The notes: generated by a model from the sequence alone, not told the origin. Counted from the stretch's first letter, positions 45,427 to 54,611 are shown. The stretch: DNA of 55,488 nucleotides from Bacillota bacterium (GCA_012798755.1 JAAZMP010000084.1:1-55488); one strand, 5' to 3'. Made by a program: numbers and translations.

Positions 45427-45454
45427 GCCTTTATATCAGCTCATTTGTTATAAT
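45425..45454 (+). promoter_or_regulatory. Extended -10 sigma-A promoter of the membrane protein-FtsH-phosphoesterase operon
   Basis: TTGCCT (45425-45430), 18 bases, TGTTATAAT with the -10 at 45449-45454 and the extended TG motif. About 30 bases before the first gene. Confidence 0.65.
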
Positions 45455-45490
45455 GTATTATGTATTATGTAAACTGATGGAGCTGGTAAT

Positions 45491-46027
45491 GTGCGCATTG
45501 ATTTAAAATGGCCCGTTGTTATTATTGCCTTGTTACTGACACTGGCAATGGTTTATACCCTAAATTATTGGCGCCACCAACATTTAATAAAAGAACCGTT
45601 AAAAGAAGCTCTTTTGGAAATTGAAGAGGTAGAATGTGTTGACATAAGCAACAACAAAAACAACATCGAAGTGTTGGTGACTTTGAATCAAACGGAGGAT
45701 CTTTCCCAAACATACGGAGAAATTGAAGAAATAATGCTTTCAACTTATGCTGAAAATTCATTTAAAGTTATCCTGGTCGACAATAGAAACACATATTTGG
45801 AGTCTCTTTATGAGGAAATTCATTTTGCAGTCATGGAAGGGGAAAGGTTGGGGAATTATACGCAGATGAAAAAGGAAATTTCCTGTTTGCTCGAACAAGA
45901 AAAAAAATTGGACAGCTATCTTCTCCGGGTGGATCAAAAAAGGATATACCTACAGTTGGCATCCAAAGATGGTTTCCTGTACGAGGTTATCCCTTTGATC
46001 TCCCGAACGGAGGTGGGTCATGCTTAA
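45491..46027 (+). CDS. Single-pass membrane protein before the FtsH-like gene, function unknown (178 aa)
   Basis: One hydrophobic segment near the N-terminus (about 8-25, VVIIALLLTLAMVYTL) followed by about 150 soluble residues with alternating strands and helices (ISNNKNNIEVLVTLNQTE, YGEIEEIMLSTYAENSFKVILVD), resembling an alpha/beta sandwich. The charge balance around the membrane segment does not settle the orientation. GTG 45491 has GGAG nine bases upstream. It overlaps the FtsH-like gene by eight bases, so the two proteins are made together. No family recognised. Confidence 0.78.
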   Translation: MRIDLKWPVVIIALLLTLAMVYTLNYWRHQHLIKEPLKEALLEIEEVECVDISNNKNNIEVLVTLNQTEDLSQTYGEIEEIMLSTYAENSFKVILVDNRNTYLESLYEEIHFAVMEGERLGNYTQMKKEISCLLEQEKKLDSYLLRVDQKRIYLQLASKDGFLYEVIPLISRTEVGHA

Positions 46028-47525
46028 GGAAATAGGGGTGGGAGTTACCCTGGGAATTGTTATCAGTTTAATATGGTTGGACTTCAACATTTACCCTGCC
46101 TTATTTTTGGTGGGTATTTTCTTTCTTTTGTTTAAGGTCCTTGATATAAGGGGAGGAGTGAAAAATTTTATCCCTTTGCAAAATGATAACAAATTAAGGA
46201 CAGGCATTTCCTTTGAAGATATAGGCGGCCAAAATTCAGCTAAAACCGAATTGCTGGAGGCTTTGGATTTTGTGAAAGTGCCGGAGAAAATTCAGCTGAT
46301 GGGAATACGGCCTATAAAAGGGGTTCTTTTAGCCGGCCCCCCGGGAACGGGAAAGACACTTCTGGCTAAAGCGGCGGCTTCTTATACGGATTCCGCATTT
46401 TTATCAGCAGCAGGCAGTGAGTTTATTGAAATGTATGCCGGTGTTGGGGCGCAAAGGATCAGACAGCTTTTTCAAGAAGCTCGCAATACAGCCAAAAAAA
46501 AGAATAAATCGAGTGCTATCGTTTTTATTGATGAAATAGAGATCCTGGGTTCTAAAAGAGGAAGCCATAGTTCCCACTTGGAGTATGATCAGACCTTAAA
46601 TCAGCTGCTGGTAGAAATGGATGGCCTAAGCCTGGATGATGAAATACGTATATTGTTGATTGGGGCCACCAACAGATCTGATCTTTTGGACAGCGCCATA
46701 TTGCGGCCCGGCCGTTTTGATCGCATTGTGCAAGTAGAGCTGCCCGATGTGGAGGGAAGGTTTCAAATATTAAAAATTCATACCCGTAACAAGCCTCTTT
46801 CCAGCGATGTAAAACTAAAAAAAATTGCTGCCGAAACTTTTGGATTTTCCGGAGCCCATTTGGAAAGCCTGGCAAATGAAGCAGCCATAACTGCACTCCG
46901 TGAAAAATGTAATTACCTGGAACCAAATCATTTTTTGGAAGCCATAGATAAGGTGATGATGGGGGAAAAGCTGGACAAGCGGCCGGCACCGGAGGAATGT
47001 AGGCGTATTGCCATTCATGAAATCGGACATGCTCTCGTAAGTGAATATATCAAACCTAATTCTGTTTCCACAATTACAATTATACCCCGGGGTAAAGCCA
47101 TGGGTTACATCAGGCAGAAGCCGGAAAAAGACAGTTATATTTATACTAAGGAATTTTTAGAGGGGCAAATTGCTGTTTTGCTGGGGGGAGCTGTAAGTGA
47201 AGAAGAACTTTTGGGCAGCCGCAGCACCGGCGCCGCAAATGATTTTCAACAAGCCATAGAACTGGGCAAAAGAATAATCAGCTCCGGTATGTCTTCCCTG
47301 GGTGTTGTCAGCGTCAAGGATCTGCCCGGTGATATGTTGCATGAACAGTTGAAAACAATTCTCAACAACCAGGAAAATAAAGTGAGAAACATAATCAACG
47401 AATGTAAAAGTATAATTGAAAAAACAGCAGCCTACCTGTTAAAAAAGGAAAGAATTAGCGGTGATTATTTACGTGAACTAATTAAAGCGAGGAAAAAGGA
47501 TGCGTTTAAAAAAAATATCGTTTAG
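46020..47525 (+). CDS. Short FtsH-like AAA+ zinc metalloprotease
   Basis: 501 residues against about 600-650 for standard FtsH. Two closely spaced membrane segments (about 5-20 and 24-42) leave practically no extracytoplasmic domain. The AAA domain is complete: Walker A GPPGTGKT (about 106), pore loop MYAGVGA (Tyr where FtsH has Phe), Walker B VFIDEIE, and ATNRSDLLDSAILRPGRFDR. The protease has HEIGH (333-337) and the later Asp in GAANDFQQA. It should therefore be an active membrane protease with a specialised role. It overlaps both neighbours (8 and 26 bases). Confidence 0.9.
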   Translation: MLKEIGVGVTLGIVISLIWLDFNIYPALFLVGIFFLLFKVLDIRGGVKNFIPLQNDNKLRTGISFEDIGGQNSAKTELLEALDFVKVPEKIQLMGIRPIKGVLLAGPPGTGKTLLAKAAASYTDSAFLSAAGSEFIEMYAGVGAQRIRQLFQEARNTAKKKNKSSAIVFIDEIEILGSKRGSHSSHLEYDQTLNQLLVEMDGLSLDDEIRILLIGATNRSDLLDSAILRPGRFDRIVQVELPDVEGRFQILKIHTRNKPLSSDVKLKKIAAETFGFSGAHLESLANEAAITALREKCNYLEPNHFLEAIDKVMMGEKLDKRPAPEECRRIAIHEIGHALVSEYIKPNSVSTITIIPRGKAMGYIRQKPEKDSYIYTKEFLEGQIAVLLGGAVSEEELLGSRSTGAANDFQQAIELGKRIISSGMSSLGVVSVKDLPGDMLHEQLKTILNNQENKVRNIINECKSIIEKTAAYLLKKERISGDYLRELIKARKKDAFKKNIV

Positions 47526-48900
47526 TACAATTATTAAAATACTAATAAGTTTTTTAGCCGTTACTTTGGTTATTCAATTTTTGGGTCCGGCTGTTTTTTC
47601 TACTGATGTTTTCGAATTTGAAGCTTGCCTAAAACCATGGGGCTATGGTCGTACTTTTATTCATTTTCCGCCACTGGGCCGAGTTATAGCCCACACACAT
47701 ATTCCTCCGTTTGATTTCCATTTCACTCTGAAAAGTATTAACCTTGGCGAAACACTGGAATTTGCCGGCAATTTTTACCAAACAAATTTCCAGCAAGGGA
47801 AAATTATTCAAAAAATAAAAATAAGTATGATTAAATATTTTGCCTTCCTTTTAATTTTATCTTTCTTTTTGGGTATGGCGGCAATGTTTTTTGGGAGAGG
47901 CCGGGATTTTAACAAAAAAGAAATACTATGGTCCGGGCTGGTAAGTTTTTTTGTTTTGTTGATTGTGTTGAGTGCTGCCGTTTTTTCTTATGACTTGAAT
48001 GCATTTTCCAGAGCTGAATATGAGGGAACATTGGAGGCTGCCCCCTGGGTCTTAAATGCGCTACAGGAAGGAATAGGCGTTGTGGAAAACATAGGAGGGC
48101 AATTCACGGAAATAGTTGAAAATATTTCTTTTTTACAAAATGAAATAGATAAGACGGCCCCGCTAATTACAGATAAAGACAGCAAAACAATTCTTCATGT
48201 TTCGGACATCCACAACAACCCTGCTGCCTTTGACTTTATCCGGCGTATCGTAGAAACTTTTGACGTAGAGGTAATCGTGGATACGGGAGATCTTGTAGAT
48301 TATGGAACTTCGCTGGAAATGGAATTATTTTTGCAGCATCTGGCAGCCTTTAAAACTCCTTATGTATTTATCCCCGGGAACCATGATTCCCCATTTCTGA
48401 TTGAAGCGCTAAAAAAAATGGAGAATATTACTGTTTTGGAGGAAGACATAGTGGAAATAGCGGGTTTTCACATAGCGGGCATTGCCGATCCAGCTTCATA
48501 TTCTACTGCAGCATTGGTTTCGGACGATAAATTAATGGAAAAAACAGCGCAAAAATTAGAAAAAATGATCCGCGAGAGGGGAAATATTGATATAATTGCT
48601 GCTCATAATCCCGATTGTTTTAAATATCTTCGCCATAATAACAACACATTGTTAGCAGGACACTTACACAAACCTTGCATCAAAAAAACAGATAATTACC
48701 TGGAGCTTAATGCGGGGACTACCGGATCCTCAGGAATTAGGGGTTTGAAAAACCTGGAAATTGATTTCAGTCTCATTTTATTGAATTTTCAACCTTTGGA
48801 AAAAGAGGAAGTATATGTTCCTTTCAGTGCAGATCTAATCAAAGTGAAGCAATTCCCCCTGAATTTTAGTTTCGAACGCTTTTTATTCAATGATCAATAA
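47500..48900 (+). CDS. Membrane-anchored calcineurin-like metallophosphoesterase
   Basis: 466 residues. Three hydrophobic segments (about 10-30, 108-128, 143-165) with basic residues before the first and between the second and third predict that the C-terminal enzyme domain is outside the membrane. That domain (about 225-430) has all metal motifs: VSDIHNN, DTGDLVD, GNHD, AAHNPD and GHLH. The substrate is unknown; a wall or lipid phosphoester would fit the topology. ATG 47500 follows GAGGAAAAAGG and lies 26 bases inside the FtsH-like gene. Confidence 0.85.
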   Translation: MRLKKISFSTIIKILISFLAVTLVIQFLGPAVFSTDVFEFEACLKPWGYGRTFIHFPPLGRVIAHTHIPPFDFHFTLKSINLGETLEFAGNFYQTNFQQGKIIQKIKISMIKYFAFLLILSFFLGMAAMFFGRGRDFNKKEILWSGLVSFFVLLIVLSAAVFSYDLNAFSRAEYEGTLEAAPWVLNALQEGIGVVENIGGQFTEIVENISFLQNEIDKTAPLITDKDSKTILHVSDIHNNPAAFDFIRRIVETFDVEVIVDTGDLVDYGTSLEMELFLQHLAAFKTPYVFIPGNHDSPFLIEALKKMENITVLEEDIVEIAGFHIAGIADPASYSTAALVSDDKLMEKTAQKLEKMIRERGNIDIIAAHNPDCFKYLRHNNNTLLAGHLHKPCIKKTDNYLELNAGTTGSSGIRGLKNLEIDFSLILLNFQPLEKEEVYVPFSADLIKVKQFPLNFSFERFLFNDQ

Positions 48901-48983
48901 ACAATTTAGACTGACGGCACTATTTACAAAAAAGCAATTTTTATCCATAATATACTTAACAGTCTATATAAGGAATGAGGTAA

Positions 48984-49553
48984 ATGCGTGCTTTTTTGGC
49001 TATAAATTTGGATCATAAGATAAGGGAGGAGCTTACGGAAATTCAGAAAGAACTTAAAGGAAAAATTAAAGGCATAAGGCGGGTCGCTCCCCGGCTCTTG
49101 CATATTACTATAAAATTTTTAGGAAAGATAAACGAGGAGCAAGTTGCCTTGATGAAGGCCCCTTTAAGGAAACTGGCTAGTAGAACATCGTCGTTTAAGA
49201 TATCTTTGGCTGGTTTGGGAGCTTTTCCTTCTCCGGCAAGGCCCCGGGTTATCTGGATTGGAATAAGTGACGGGAGAAAAGCACTTGTTGATTTGGCAAA
49301 AGAAATTGAAAAAATTTATGAAGATCTGCAGTTTAAGGATGCTACCGCAAGAATTAATAATAAAAAATACAGACCGCATCTAACTATAGGCAGAAAAAAG
49401 AGAAGTGAAATTTTTGAAGCCGAGCCTTCGGTTTTTACTGAACCTTGGGAATGTAAAACCAAACTAAATATTGATAGTATTTATTTGATGAAAAGTGTTC
49501 TTAGGCCCACTGGTCCTCTTTATACCCCTTTGCAGAAATTTTTGCTAAAATAA
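48984..49553 (+). CDS. thpR: RNA 2',3'-cyclic phosphodiesterase (2H family)
   Basis: 189 residues of the LigT/ThpR family, opening 2',3'-cyclic phosphates on RNA ends. N-terminal MRAFLAINLD, and the two catalytic HxT motifs HITIKFLG (about residue 46) and HLTIGR (about 131). GAGG precedes the ATG. In the usual Firmicutes order pgsA and cinA stand before recA; here thpR does. Confidence 0.92.
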   Translation: MRAFLAINLDHKIREELTEIQKELKGKIKGIRRVAPRLLHITIKFLGKINEEQVALMKAPLRKLASRTSSFKISLAGLGAFPSPARPRVIWIGISDGRKALVDLAKEIEKIYEDLQFKDATARINNKKYRPHLTIGRKKRSEIFEAEPSVFTEPWECKTKLNIDSIYLMKSVLRPTGPLYTPLQKFLLK

Positions 49554-49607
49554 AATGTGAAACAGGCAGGAATTTCTCCCCATATAAAGGAATTAAGTAA
49601 GAGAAAG

Positions 49608-49626
49608 CAAACAAACGTTTTATAAT
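49608..49626 (+). promoter_or_regulatory. recA -10 box overlapped by a LexA-like site
   Basis: AAACAAACGTTT (49609-49620) has the AAC-N4-GTT core and the RNRY centre of the Gram-positive LexA box CGAACRNRYGTTCG, with three outer mismatches over 14 bases. It abuts TATAAT (49621-49626), the probable recA -10. No good -35 is present. Confidence 0.45.
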
Positions 49627-49644
49627 AGAAGTTAAGGAGGCAAT

Positions 49645-50694
49645 TTGCTAAATATGGAAAAACAGAAAGCATTGGGGGTAGCCCTGCTGCAGATAGAGAA
49701 GCAATTTGGGAAAGGCTCTATTATGAAACTTGGTTCGGAGGCAAGGGAAAGTATCAATGTGATTCCCACTGGAGCTTTATCACTGGATATTGCCCTTGGA
49801 GTCGGAGGGCTTCCCAGGGGGAGAGTTGTTGAAATTTTTGGCCCCGAATCATCCGGCAAAACAACAGTCGCCCTGCATGTAATTGCCGAGGCACAAAAAA
49901 AAGGGGGGTTTGCAGCATTCATAGATGCTGAACATGCCCTCGATCCCGTTTATGCTAAAAGACTAGGTGTTAATGTGGATGAATTGTTGGTTTCTCAGCC
50001 TGATACAGGTGAACAGGCCTTGGAAATCGCGGAGGTGTTGGTTCGCAGCGGTGCGATTGATATACTTGCTATTGATTCTGTAGCCGCTCTTGTCCCCAGG
50101 GCCGAAATTGAAGGCGAAATGGGGGATGCTCATGTGGGGCTGCAGGCTCGTCTTATGTCCCAGGCCATGAGAAAGTTGTCCGGGGCAATCAGCAAATCAC
50201 AAACAACAGCGATTTTTATAAACCAAATCAGGGAAAAAGTAGGGATCATGTTTGGAAATCCCGAGGTTACACCGGGAGGTAGGGCTTTAAAGTTTTATTC
50301 CTCTGTAAGGCTCGATATACGCAAAATGGAAACCCTAAAGCGCGGTAATGATATGATTGGCAACCGTACCAGGGCCAAAGTAGTTAAAAATAAGGTAGCC
50401 CCACCCTTTAGACAGGCAGAATTCGATATTATTTATGGAGAGGGTATATCTAAAGAAGGATGCATCTTGGATTTGGCCGTTGAAAAAGAAATCGTCAATA
50501 AAAGTGGAGCTTGGTACTCCTACAAGGAGGAAAGATTAGGGCAGGGAAGAGATAACGCCAGGGAATTTCTAAAAGAAAACAATGAAATGCTAAGTGAGAT
50601 AGAACAACAAGTTCGTAAATTATACAACCTGCTGGATTCCGAGAAAGAAAAGAAGGAAGAAAAAGAGAAAGAAAAGGAAAAAAAGAAAAAATAA
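49645..50694 (+). CDS. recA: Recombinase A
   Basis: Strand-exchange and SOS co-protease. 349 residues: Walker [48 protein letters not shown] (Walker B) and [26 protein letters not shown] ends five bases before TTG 49645 and fourteen before ATG 49654; TTG is preferred, ATG is possible. The C-terminal 20 residues are an almost pure Lys/Glu tract. recX, often next, is absent and a long leader for rny follows. Confidence 0.97.
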   Translation: MLNMEKQKALGVALLQIEKQFGKGSIMKLGSEARESINVIPTGALSLDIALGVGGLPRGRVVEIFGPESSGKTTVALHVIAEAQKKGGFAAFIDAEHALDPVYAKRLGVNVDELLVSQPDTGEQALEIAEVLVRSGAIDILAIDSVAALVPRAEIEGEMGDAHVGLQARLMSQAMRKLSGAISKSQTTAIFINQIREKVGIMFGNPEVTPGGRALKFYSSVRLDIRKMETLKRGNDMIGNRTRAKVVKNKVAPPFRQAEFDIIYGEGISKEGCILDLAVEKEIVNKSGAWYSYKEERLGQGRDNAREFLKENNEMLSEIEQQVRKLYNLLDSEKEKKEEKEKEKEKKKK

Positions 50695-50785
50695 GCCCAT
50701 ACGGAAATAATTAATGTCTTTAAAAGCTAACGTAAACTTTTTTATAGTAGCGACCTTTGTATTAGGTTTTGAAAACTTTTCTTAC

Positions 50786-50814
50786 TTGACATAACAATAT
50801 AAAGAGGATAAAAT
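50786..50814 (+). promoter_or_regulatory. Near-consensus sigma-A promoter of rny (long leader)
   Basis: TTGACA (50786-50791), 17 bases, TAAAAT (50809-50814); the best sigma-A match in the window. Transcription would start near 50821, leaving about 260 bases before rny. Confidence 0.8.
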
Positions 50815-50964
50815 TATTTCGAGAAACGTTTTCATTGAATGATACATTACCTTAAAATAGATGTGACCATTGAACGATGCCAAGCTATATAGTCTATGGC
50901 ATTTTAAATAAACCCTATGGTAAATAAAAGCGTAGATTGTTTATTTCTGTTCTGATCATTCTTC

Positions 50965-50993
50965 AAGGAGTGAAGGTGGTCATGCTATTTTAA
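50965..50993 (+). promoter_or_regulatory. Possible five-codon leader peptide in the rny leader
   Basis: AAGGAG (50965-50970), five bases, then GTG GTC ATG CTA TTT TAA (50976-50993). The stop codon is the first base of the terminator-type stem, so a ribosome finishing this frame would cover the hairpin. May also be chance. Confidence 0.35.
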
Positions 50994-51023
50994 GCTGTGA
51001 AAAATCCACAGCTTATTATTTTT
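50991..51023 (+). terminator. Terminator-type hairpin inside the rny leader
   Basis: Perfect nine-bp stem TAAGCTGTG / CACAGCTTA with loop AAAAATC, followed by TTATTTTT. It stands between the strong promoter at 50786 and rny, so it either ends a roughly 200-base RNA or attenuates rny. Confidence 0.75.
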
Positions 51024-51082
51024 GCAAATGATCTTGAAGCGAAATAAGTAAATCAACTAAATTATAGGAGGTGAGTGTATTA

Positions 51083-52621
51083 TTGGATTCTTTAGCGGTT
51101 ATTGCAGTAATTATCAGCTTAGTTCTAGGACTTGGTGCTGGTTATTTTATTCGTAAATATTTGGCAGAAGCTAAAATAGCCTCTGCGGAAGAAGCTGCCG
51201 AAAAAATATTAGATGACGCTGAGAAAAAGGTCCGAACGTTAAAAAAAGAAAGGATTCTGGAGGCTAAAGAAGAAGTTCACAGATTAAGAAACGAATTTGA
51301 AAAGGAAACTAAGGAGAGGCGTTCGGAAATACAACGCCTGGAAAGGCGTATTTTACAAAGAGAAGAGTCTCTAGACAGGAAAATATATAGGTTGGAAAAA
51401 AAGGATGAGGACTTAAAAAAGCGCGAAGAAGAAATAGCTGCTCTTCGGGAAGAGCTAAGAGACATTTACAAGGAACAACGCCTGGAACTGGAAAGGATTT
51501 CCATGCTCTCTACAGAAGAAGCAAAAAAAATCATTCTTCAAAGAGTAAAAGACGAAATACAGCATGAAACGGCACAGATGATCAAAGACATTGAACAACA
51601 GGCGAAAGTTGAAGCTGACAAAAGAGCTAGGGAAGTTATAACACAGGCCATACAGCGTTGTGCTGCCGATCATGTTTCTGAATCCACAGTTTCTGTTGTA
51701 AATTTGCCCAACGATGAAATGAAAGGGCGTATTATCGGCAGGGAAGGTAGAAATATCAGAACCCTGGAAACGCTGACGGGGATTGATCTAATTATAGATG
51801 ATACACCAGAGGCAGTGATCTTATCAGGATTTGATCCCATACGCCGGGAAGTGGCACGTTTGGCTTTGGAAAAATTGATCACTGACGGCCGCATACACCC
51901 TGCCCGCATTGAGGAAATGGTGGAGAAAGCACAAAACGAGGTCGAAGCCCAAATACGTGAAGAAGGAGAACAGGCTACTTTCGAAGTAGGAGTGCATGGG
52001 CTTCATCCCGAGTTAGTAAGGATGCTCGGGAGATTAAGATTCCGTACAAGTTATGGTCAAAACGTACTTAAGCATTCCCTGGAAGTCGCTCATCTTGCCG
52101 GTATAATAGCGGCTGAATTAGGCTTGGATGTCAAAACTGCGAAAAGAGCGGGATTGCTTCATGATATTGGAAAAGCGTTGGATCATGAGATTGAAGGTCC
52201 TCACGTTATAAATGGTGCGGAGTTGGCTAAAAAATATCGCGAATCGCCCAAAATTGTCAATGCCATTGCTGCCCATCATGGAGATATCGAACCCCAATCA
52301 GTAGAGGCAGTCTTAATACAAGCTGCCGATGCAATTTCGGCGGCGAGGCCCGGTGCCCGTCGGGAAACACTGGAAGCCTACATTAAACGTTTAGAGAAAC
52401 TCGAAGAAATAGCGGACTCCTTTGACGGTGTGGAAAAGGCTTACGCCATACAAGCGGGCCGAGAAATACGGATTATGGTTAAACCGGAAAAGATCGATGA
52501 TTTTACTGCCGTACGAATAGCAAGGGATATCACAAAAAAGATTGAAAAAGAGCTGGAATACCCTGGTCAGATCAAAGTTACTGTCATCAGGGAAACCAGG
52601 GCAGTGGAATATGCAAGATAA
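51083..52621 (+). CDS. rny: Ribonuclease Y
   Basis: Membrane-bound endoribonuclease that starts mRNA decay. 512 residues: N-terminal membrane anchor (about 3-22), long coiled coil (about 25-195), KH domain ([21 protein letters not shown]) and HD domain ([22 protein letters not shown]). TTG 51083 is preferred as it lies nine bases after GGAGGTG; GTG 51071 overlaps that site. It follows a long structured leader, consistent with control of its own level, which is inference. Confidence 0.96.
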   Translation: MDSLAVIAVIISLVLGLGAGYFIRKYLAEAKIASAEEAAEKILDDAEKKVRTLKKERILEAKEEVHRLRNEFEKETKERRSEIQRLERRILQREESLDRKIYRLEKKDEDLKKREEEIAALREELRDIYKEQRLELERISMLSTEEAKKIILQRVKDEIQHETAQMIKDIEQQAKVEADKRAREVITQAIQRCAADHVSESTVSVVNLPNDEMKGRIIGREGRNIRTLETLTGIDLIIDDTPEAVILSGFDPIRREVARLALEKLITDGRIHPARIEEMVEKAQNEVEAQIREEGEQATFEVGVHGLHPELVRMLGRLRFRTSYGQNVLKHSLEVAHLAGIIAAELGLDVKTAKRAGLLHDIGKALDHEIEGPHVINGAELAKKYRESPKIVNAIAAHHGDIEPQSVEAVLIQAADAISAARPGARRETLEAYIKRLEKLEEIADSFDGVEKAYAIQAGREIRIMVKPEKIDDFTAVRIARDITKKIEKELEYPGQIKVTVIRETRAVEYAR

Positions 52622-52638
52622 TAGTAAAAGGTAATGGT

Positions 52639-52668
52639 AAATAGTGCCGCAAGGCACTATTTGCTTTT
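52639..52668 (+). terminator. Terminator after rny
   Basis: Perfect ten-bp stem AAATAGTGCC / GGCACTATTT closed by the tetraloop GCAA, followed by GCTTTT. Confidence 0.8.
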
Positions 52669-52749
52669 ATAGGAAGGAATTTGACAAACTATTATTGAAT
52701 ATAATTATCTACCATCTCTTCTTTTTAATAATCAGGAGCTGAAGACACC

Positions 52750-53247
52750 ATGCGGTCAAACTTAAAAAAAGAGGAACTATCCAATGTTAGCTTGTTAATT
52801 TTTCTTCTCGTTAATTTCCCACAAATATTTACGATTAATTACAATTTAGGGCAAGGCAAAATTATTTTTTCTTTTATGTTAAAGGTAAATATTACACGTA
52901 CAGAGTACATAGAATTCAGAAAAGAATTTTATAGTTCTGTCAAAGCATATAATGAACTTTTAAATATTGAAGGCATTCCTAGGTTGAAAAGAAGGAATGT
53001 TAAATCATGGACACTTTTGCAGGTAATTTTTAAAAGAAAAAGCATTGATGTGGAAGAGGTAAACCTTGTCAGCAGTTTAATTTTAAAGTGGTTTAAAAAT
53101 AATATAATTTTCGATGTACGTAACGATAATAGTTTAAAAACAAACGGGGAGGAATTTATTGAATATCTGCTTCCCCAAAAAAAACAAAGCAAAGAAAACC
53201 TGCTTGCTTTTCGTGAAGCGGGAAAAGTATATGTTTTTGACAAATAG
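52750..53247 (+). CDS. Unrecognised protein between rny and ymdB (165 aa)
   Basis: No family recognised. The product starts with a hydrophobic stretch (about 13-30) not clearly a membrane segment, then a basic, mixed-helix region with SWTLLQVIFKRKSIDVEEV in the middle and a strand-like C-terminus ending in GKVYVFDK. CAGGAG lies about 12 bases before the ATG. TTGACA at 52681 may be a -35, but the spacing to TATAAT is only 13. Codon use is more AT-rich than in the neighbours. It ends 24 bases before ymdB. Confidence 0.65.
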   Translation: MRSNLKKEELSNVSLLIFLLVNFPQIFTINYNLGQGKIIFSFMLKVNITRTEYIEFRKEFYSSVKAYNELLNIEGIPRLKRRNVKSWTLLQVIFKRKSIDVEEVNLVSSLILKWFKNNIIFDVRNDNSLKTNGEEFIEYLLPQKKQSKENLLAFREAGKVYVFDK

Positions 53248-53271
53248 TAGATCAGTTAGGGTGGTAAAGCA

Positions 53272-54057
53272 TTGAATATTTTGTTTTTAGGGGATATTGT
53301 AGGTCGCCCCGGCAGGAAAACAGTAAAAATGCTGTTGCCAAAATTAATTGAATATTATAAAATAAATTTGGTTATAGCTAATGGCGAAAATGCAGCCGGT
53401 GGCAGGGGTATAACCCCACCTGTCTTAAATGAGCTATTTCTAAATAAGATAGATGTTGTTACCTCCGGCAATCATATCTGGGACAGGAAAGAAGTATTTG
53501 AAATAATTGATCAGGAAAATCGTTTGTTAAGACCCGCTAATATGTCTGTACATGCTCCCGGAAAGGGAAGGGTTGTGGTTGAGTGCGGCCGACATTCTAT
53601 TGGCGTTATAAACCTGATAGGACGAATTTTTATGTCTCCTCCTGCGGAATGTCCTTTCCAAGCCGCCATGGAAGAGATTGCTTACCTGCGAAAAATTACA
53701 CCGGCTATCATTGTGGACTTTCATGCTGAGGCTACTTCAGAAAAAATTGCTATGGGCTGGTTTTTAAGGGGCAAAGTAAGCGCTGTTATTGGAACACATA
53801 CCCATGTACAAACTGCTGATGAGAGAATCTTCGCCGAAAAAACAGCTTACATCAGTGATGCAGGCATGGTAGGGCCCTACAATTCTATTTTGGGTTTGGA
53901 TCCCGGTTTAGCTTTAGAAAGATTTTTGACCGGCTTGCCGCCGAAATTTCGTATAGCTACCGGAAAGAGTATATTAAACGGAGTCTATCTCAAAATCGAT
54001 CCTTCCAACGGCAAGGCTCTTAAGATTAAGAGAATAGCCAAGAAATATAATATTTGA
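53272..54057 (+). CDS. ymdB: YmdB-type metallophosphodiesterase (TIGR00282 family)
   Basis: 261 residues. Metal-binding motifs in order: LGDIVGRPGR, ANGENAAGG, TSGNHIWD, DFHAEATSEK, GTHTHVQTADE, and DAGMVGP. The B. subtilis YmdB hydrolyses cyclic nucleotides in vitro and influences biofilm and RNase Y-linked gene expression; the neighbour rny and downstream spoVS are in the same order there. TTG 53272 follows AGGGTGG. Confidence 0.94.
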   Translation: MNILFLGDIVGRPGRKTVKMLLPKLIEYYKINLVIANGENAAGGRGITPPVLNELFLNKIDVVTSGNHIWDRKEVFEIIDQENRLLRPANMSVHAPGKGRVVVECGRHSIGVINLIGRIFMSPPAECPFQAAMEEIAYLRKITPAIIVDFHAEATSEKIAMGWFLRGKVSAVIGTHTHVQTADERIFAEKTAYISDAGMVGPYNSILGLDPGLALERFLTGLPPKFRIATGKSILNGVYLKIDPSNGKALKIKRIAKKYNI

Positions 54058-54087
54058 AAAAAAATGATAAATTTTTTTAAATTGATG

Positions 54088-54114
54088 GAAGGAAATCTTT
54101 AAACACTATAGAAT
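54088..54114 (+). promoter_or_regulatory. Sigma-H-type promoter of spoVS
   Basis: GAAGGAAAT (54088-54096), 11 bases, ATAGAAT (54108-54114) fits the sigma-H consensus RNAGGAWWW / RNNGAAT without mismatch. B. subtilis spoVS is known to be transcribed by sigma-H. Confidence 0.65.
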
Positions 54115-54182
54115 ATAATAAAACAAGTCAATTGCAAGGTATAAAGAAAATAATTTGCTTATAAGGAGGTAACAATTAGCTA

Positions 54183-54443
54183 ATGGAAGTATTAAAAGTT
54201 TCGGCAAAATCCAATCCTAACTCTGTGGCTGGGGCTTTGGCCGGAGTTTTGCGAGAAAGAGGCGGAGCGGAAATTCAAGCGATTGGAGCGGGAGCACTCA
54301 ATCAAGCTGTAAAAGCAGTTGCTATAGCCAGGGGATTTGTCGCACCAAGCGGTATGGATTTAATATGCATACCTGCCTTTACAGACATTCAAATCGATGG
54401 TGAAGAAAGAACAGCTATTAAACTTATTATCGAACCTCGTTAA
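54183..54443 (+). CDS. spoVS: Stage V sporulation protein S
   Basis: 86-residue protein of the SpoVS family (Alba-like fold), near-identical in pattern across spore formers: EVLKVSAKSNPNSVAGALAG, GGAEIQAIGAGALNQAVKAVAIARGF and IDGEERTAIKLIIEPR. Length is exact. AAGGAGG lies about 13 bases before the ATG, slightly long spacing. Needed for coat assembly and septation timing in B. subtilis. Confidence 0.97.
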   Translation: MEVLKVSAKSNPNSVAGALAGVLRERGGAEIQAIGAGALNQAVKAVAIARGFVAPSGMDLICIPAFTDIQIDGEERTAIKLIIEPR

Positions 54444-54477
54444 AAATGTTATTTTAAATATTTTTAATTTAAAAAAT

Positions 54478-54508
54478 ACACCTTCTTGCGTTAAAGGTGT
54501 GTTTTTTT
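54478..54508 (+). terminator. Terminator after spoVS
   Basis: ACACCTT / AAGGTGT with a nine-base loop, then G and seven T. Confidence 0.8.
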
Positions 54509-54611
54509 GTGCAAACAACATTTCTAACAAATTATGATATGATTATGGTATGAATGTTGTATAAACGACCAGAAGATTTTTGGAAACGTCTTGGTAAGGA
54601 GAGAAAAATGA

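Larger units (their letters stand above)
50695..51082. other. 388-base region between recA and rny: promoter, long leader, hairpins
   Basis: Holds the perfect promoter at 50786, a hairpin with stem ATGCCA / TGGCAT around 50878-50903, a ribosome-binding-site/five-codon frame and a terminator-type hairpin, all listed separately, then about 60 bases to rny. The first 90 bases after recA are AT-rich with no clear terminator. Confidence 0.5.
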
